Source: Sipunculus nudus | Lineage: Eukaryota > Annelida > Sipuncula > Golfingiida > Sipunculidae | NCBI GenBank assembly: GCA_026874595.1 | Contig: CM049311.1 | Span: forward strand, 33,191,176-33,255,175 | DNA: 64,000 nucleotides | Direction: 5' to 3' | In this document: piece by piece, positions 60,470 through 64,000 of the stretch | Position numbering within the stretch: position 1 is the first letter of the stretch | Layout: each line of letters begins with the position of its first letter | Position numbers and translations under genes: made by a program | The notes under the pieces: generated by a model | Told to the model about the DNA's origin: nothing | Seen by the model: only the letters and a program-made list of their open reading frames with translations | Databases searched by the model: none

Positions 60470-60560
60470 AAAGGTTGCGTTCTCAGGCCCTATTTTTCAG
60501 CGTCTGTTCTTTTTGTATGTTCCGATAAAAATGTCATATGATCAGGGAGAAAGCATGATA
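60470..60560 (+). repeat. Dispersed repeat, copy B, left half
   Basis: CGATAAAAATGTCATATGATCAGG...AAGCATGATAATAAC matches 1615-1670 of copy A, then stops where the Helitron-like element starts. Confidence 0.65.
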
Positions 60561-60565
60561 ATAAC

Positions 60566-61704
60566 AATTGTATCCGCCAAAACAAAGTTTTGCGAATACT
60601 ATGTTTCTGACCGGGTTCCACCACTGCCGCGATCGTTTCGGGTATACAACTCTGAGACTACTGGACGAATTTTTCTGAAACTTGACACCATGATCAGGTC
60701 ACATGTGAATTGGTGCCAAACCATTTTGCGTTGACCTCTGACCTTTCCTCTCTGCAGTGCGTCCATCTGTGCGTCTGTTTTGACACATTAACCAACATAC
60801 TCGTTTGGCCAATCGGACTGAAATTTTGAGTAAGTGTAGCTCCTGGACAGCTTTGTAACATACACAAAACATGATCGCGCCACCTGCAACCATTTTTGCG
60901 CAGCGTCGATCTGTTCATCTGCCTTGGGTTAAAATAACTCATGTGGTTGGACTTATCCATCTGAAATTTCGCGTGTTTACATCTTGGAGAACTTTCTTGA
61001 TTTTATGACAGGTACACTCACGTTCAGGCTGCAGAAATCCATGCTTATATCTCAGGACAGGTAATACTTATCGGCCTGTAATTTTGCATATGTATAGATC
61101 TCACATAGCTATTTATCAGAGGTAAAACTGGTGGCGCCACCTGCAACCATTTTTGCACAGCGTCCTTCTGTGTTCTGCCGTGGGATAAAATCACTCATAT
61201 CTCAGCAGTTGTTAGACTTACATGCCTAAATTTTTGTACATCTTGGATAGCTTTCTGGATTTTGTAGCAGGAGGCGCCACCAACATACACATTTCGGCTG
61301 CAGACATCCAGGCTAATATGTCAGGACTGGTATGACGTATCAGCCTGAAATTTTGCAGGAGTATAGATCTTACATAGCTCTACAGCTTAATCAAATTTGG
61401 TGGCCCAACTTACAACCATTTTGCATGGTGTCTATCTGTTCATCTCCCTAGGGTAAAAATTACTCATATCTAAGCAGTGGATTGACTTATCCACCTTAAA
61501 TTTTGCTGATGTATACATCGTTGATAGCTTTCTCTTTCAAATATCAGGTGGCGCCAACTACAATCATGTTTACATGGTAGAATTCCATGCTAATATGCAA
61601 CACATCTCAATCTATCTCCCCTTTCCACTCAATTCATGCCTCACTTCACCGTCCCACTCGGTGGGAAACGTAGTCGCTTGTCGACTACCCGTACTCTAGT
61701 TATT
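60566..61704 (+). mobile_element. Helitron/helentron-like element, copy 2
   Basis: Starts TTGTATCCGCCAAAACAAAG with the same 5' hairpin and ends GTAGTCGCTTGTCGACTACC, then CGTACTCTAG followed by T. Inside are about three diverged units of the 280-bp satellite (CTGCAACCATTTTTGC near 60883, 61141 and 61417; GGTGGCGCCAC near 61130). It interrupts the dispersed repeat whose intact copy is at 1546-1830. Confidence 0.7.
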
Positions 61705-61905
61705 TTGTTAAACAGGTAAAAGCACTACATAACAAAGAAAAACCTTATCTAAAATGTATTTTTTTTTCTTGCTTAAAGGAATGTCCGAGCGGCTGTAGCT
61801 CAACATTGGTAAGTTTCCATTGGAAATCAAAATAAAAATTTTTGATGAGAGGGGTTAAAATTGACCCGCGGTGCCTGAGAACCAAATCTTTTATTTTTTT
61901 TAAAA
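61705..61905 (+). repeat. Dispersed repeat, copy B, right half
   Basis: TTAAACAGGTAAAAGCACTA, AAAATAAAAATTTTTGATGA, GGGGTTAAAATTGAC and GCGGTGCCTGAGAACC match 1676-1810 of copy A. Confidence 0.65.
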
Positions 61906-63135
61906 TTTTTATGACCTTTGTCACTATGAAACGATACTCTTTTTATTATGGTTAACAAAGAGCTTTCTGACAGAGCCCTAACACTAGCTTTCGCGGTGTC
62001 GCAACGCTTGGATACTGCCACCTCGCGGCAAATTATATGACTAATTTACGGATCTCTGACAGACCTATAAATTTTAGTGTTTGAAGCCGGGACTGGTTTA
62101 CGTCCATCTGTACATGGAACCACTTATAATCACAGCATAATAGACAACTAATTACGTTGTTAACAAATGTTGTGAAAAAATTGCGGCCAATTATATTATA
62201 AAAAATTAATTTTCCATCCATAAATAAAATTCAACATAAATGCTTCAGGGACAAAACGCGTGGAACCCCCCCCCCCCCCCGTATATGGTGCCGATACATT
62301 ATAAAGACAGCTTTCCACTGAACATTAAAGAATTACACCACATGCCCTCACATGGACATCTGACAATAACAATATTCTACTTCCTGAACCAGCTTATCGT
62401 TACAACTGATATCATTATCGTAATGAATGATTTATCATTATTCCGATGTTTAAAAAAAAAACCCTGGCCTTAAAAACTTCTGCTTTGGTCAAAGCAGGGT
62501 CTGAAAAAAATCCTTGATGTCTGATCAAGTATATGGTAATCTGACATTCATAAATGAACACTGTCTGAATATGATAACAAACTCCAACACAAATATCAGA
62601 AAAAGAAATTTAAACAACAAGTGAAGGTGAATTTACATATTTATTTACAATAAAATATATAACACTGTTCTGTTCTCCTTGTATGCTGATAAAGCCGGAT
62701 CCATTGGTATTTTAATAGTTTACTCTTCATTCACAGCTATAGAATCAGGAGCTGATCCACAGGTGCGAGTTTAGGGGGTTTTAACCCCCCCCCCTTTACT
62801 GGAGTATTTACCTTTATTTGCTGTGTTCTTTTTCCCAAAAAATATTAAAGCTTAAATGCCCCATAGAGTTGTGAATCATTTTAAGGGTATTAGGCTTTAA
62901 GTTAGCCCCATCTTTCCCAAAATACTTGATCCACCCGTAAGACCACTTGCCAAGTCCACACCACAACATCCAGACAAAATATTTTGAAAACATTATTTAT
63001 ATTTATAAATATATACAAATGATGTAAAAGCAGTTATTTACACTGAAAAAAAAGAAACATGTCATAATTAAGACTAATCAATGTAAGGTTTGCTTGTGAG
63101 TAGCATTTAGTAACTCCCTGCCTGATAATAATATA
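61906..63135. other. Intergenic sequence
   Basis: C tracts near 62267-62280 and 62785-62793. No gene seen. Confidence 0.45.
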
Positions 63136-63238
63136 CAATGGAACCTCTCCTAGTGGGCACCTCCATATAGTGGACACCTGAACAAAGTGGGTGGTTTGAC
63201 CCAGTCCCAAAGGCACCCACATTATAGAGGTTTCACTG
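63136..63238. repeat. Short palindromic pogo/Tigger-like MITE
   Basis: CAATGGAACCTCTCCTAGTG at the left and TTATAGAGGTTTCACTG at the right are inverted; the middle has GTGGACACCT and AGGCACCCAC. About 103 bp. No clear target duplication. Confidence 0.5.
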
Positions 63239-64000
63239 CAGTTGAAATACCATGCTACTTTGATGAATGTTTCTTTGGTCACAAGATGTTTTTGTCTGCC
63301 ATGGTTTGTCTGTAAGCAACATTACTAAAAAATTCTTAATGCATTTTGATAAAATTTTCAGGATTGCTCAACAAATAATACAAAGAACAACTCATAAATT
63401 TGGGGGATGATTAAGATCACCATCAGGATCTAGGAATTTTTTAAGGAAAATGCTGCATTTCTGAAAATGCCATAAAGGGTTAATAAGCTGCCTGGTTAAC
63501 TTTCTTGCCACCAGATGGCGCTCAGTGTCAGTATGCTATAATGTTCAGGGTTTCTCCTGCTGTTTTTATCACACATTTCTGACAATGCCATATGGGGTAA
63601 TGAGCTGCCTTGGCAGAGATCTGCACTCTCTGAATGCAAATTTTTAGTTCTGAAATGTTTTGAAATTACTGGCAGTCCTAAAGGACACAGGAAGGTATGG
63701 GGACAAACAATAACTGCTCTGAGTGAGTAACCTGAGACACATAGAAAATGTTTACAATTTGATATCATAATAGTAAATATTAATACTGAAACCTTTGATT
63801 GCTTGCTTCATATACAGGGTTGGGCCCTGGGTTTATCCACCCGGGTATTACCCGCCCAATCCTGTTTATGTACAGTCAGCATGAATGACTAAAGACTGAG
63901 TAATTTGTGCATTTCAGTTGACATATCTTGGTGGTCTGACAGATGATCAGTACTTAAAAATAAAAGAAGCCAAAAAAAAAAACAAAAAAAAAAAACAGTT
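63239..64000. other. Intergenic sequence to window end
   Basis: No gene recognised; A-rich run at the very end. Confidence 0.45.

Overview
The window looks like a gene-poor, AT-rich stretch of a metazoan nuclear genome. Genes are split by long introns with GT-AG (and one probable GC-AG) splice sites. There are dozens of (TA)n arrays, tRNA-derived SINEs, fragments of non-LTR retrotransposons, a Penelope-like element, a solo LTR, hAT copies and rolling-circle-type elements. I see no bacterial operons, ribosomal RNA genes or CRISPR arrays. The repeat mix is typical of a marine invertebrate, plausibly a lophotrochozoan such as a mollusc, but I cannot fix the species.

Two host genes can be assembled from sequence, both on the + strand. 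Gene 1 (24658-35206, five exons) encodes a predicted 234-residue type I membrane protein: signal peptide, one CUB domain with four cysteines, a Ser/Glu-rich stalk, one transmembrane helix and a short tail. All four introns are phase 1. Gene 2 (50945-56001, three exons) encodes a predicted 224-residue four-helix protein of the claudin/PMP22 superfamily with the W...GLW...C...C signature. Its first intron appears to use a GC donor.

Most of the rest is mobile or repetitive DNA. 1-24.6 kb: SINE, CR1/jockey-like LINE remnants (4.3-6.0 kb and 18.8-19.9 kb), two inverted arrays of a ~350-bp repeat (7.7-8.9 and 10.9-11.7 kb), a fold-back element rich in GGCGAC (16.2-16.6 kb) and a TCGCG-rich MITE (23.6-24.0 kb). 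24.7-35.2 kb: the CUB gene; intron 1 holds a 32-bp minisatellite split by a hAT element with an 8-bp target duplication, and intron 3 holds a Penelope-like element with a head-to-head inverted partial copy. 36.3-42.7 kb: a solo LTR with 4-bp target duplication, a decayed coding-like module present several times on the - strand, and a Helitron/helentron-like element carrying five 280-bp units. 43-50 kb: mostly nothing recognisable. 50.3-56.2 kb: the claudin-like gene. 56-64 kb: another SINE copy, a second hAT copy and a second, more diverged Helitron-like element sitting inside another dispersed repeat.

The most unusual material is the Helitron-like pair with a two-part 280-bp higher-order satellite core. 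A second repeat family near 7.7 and 10.9 kb has a similar GGCGCC-centred design. (TA)n arrays also repeatedly touch transposon ends. The two genes show no sign of working together.
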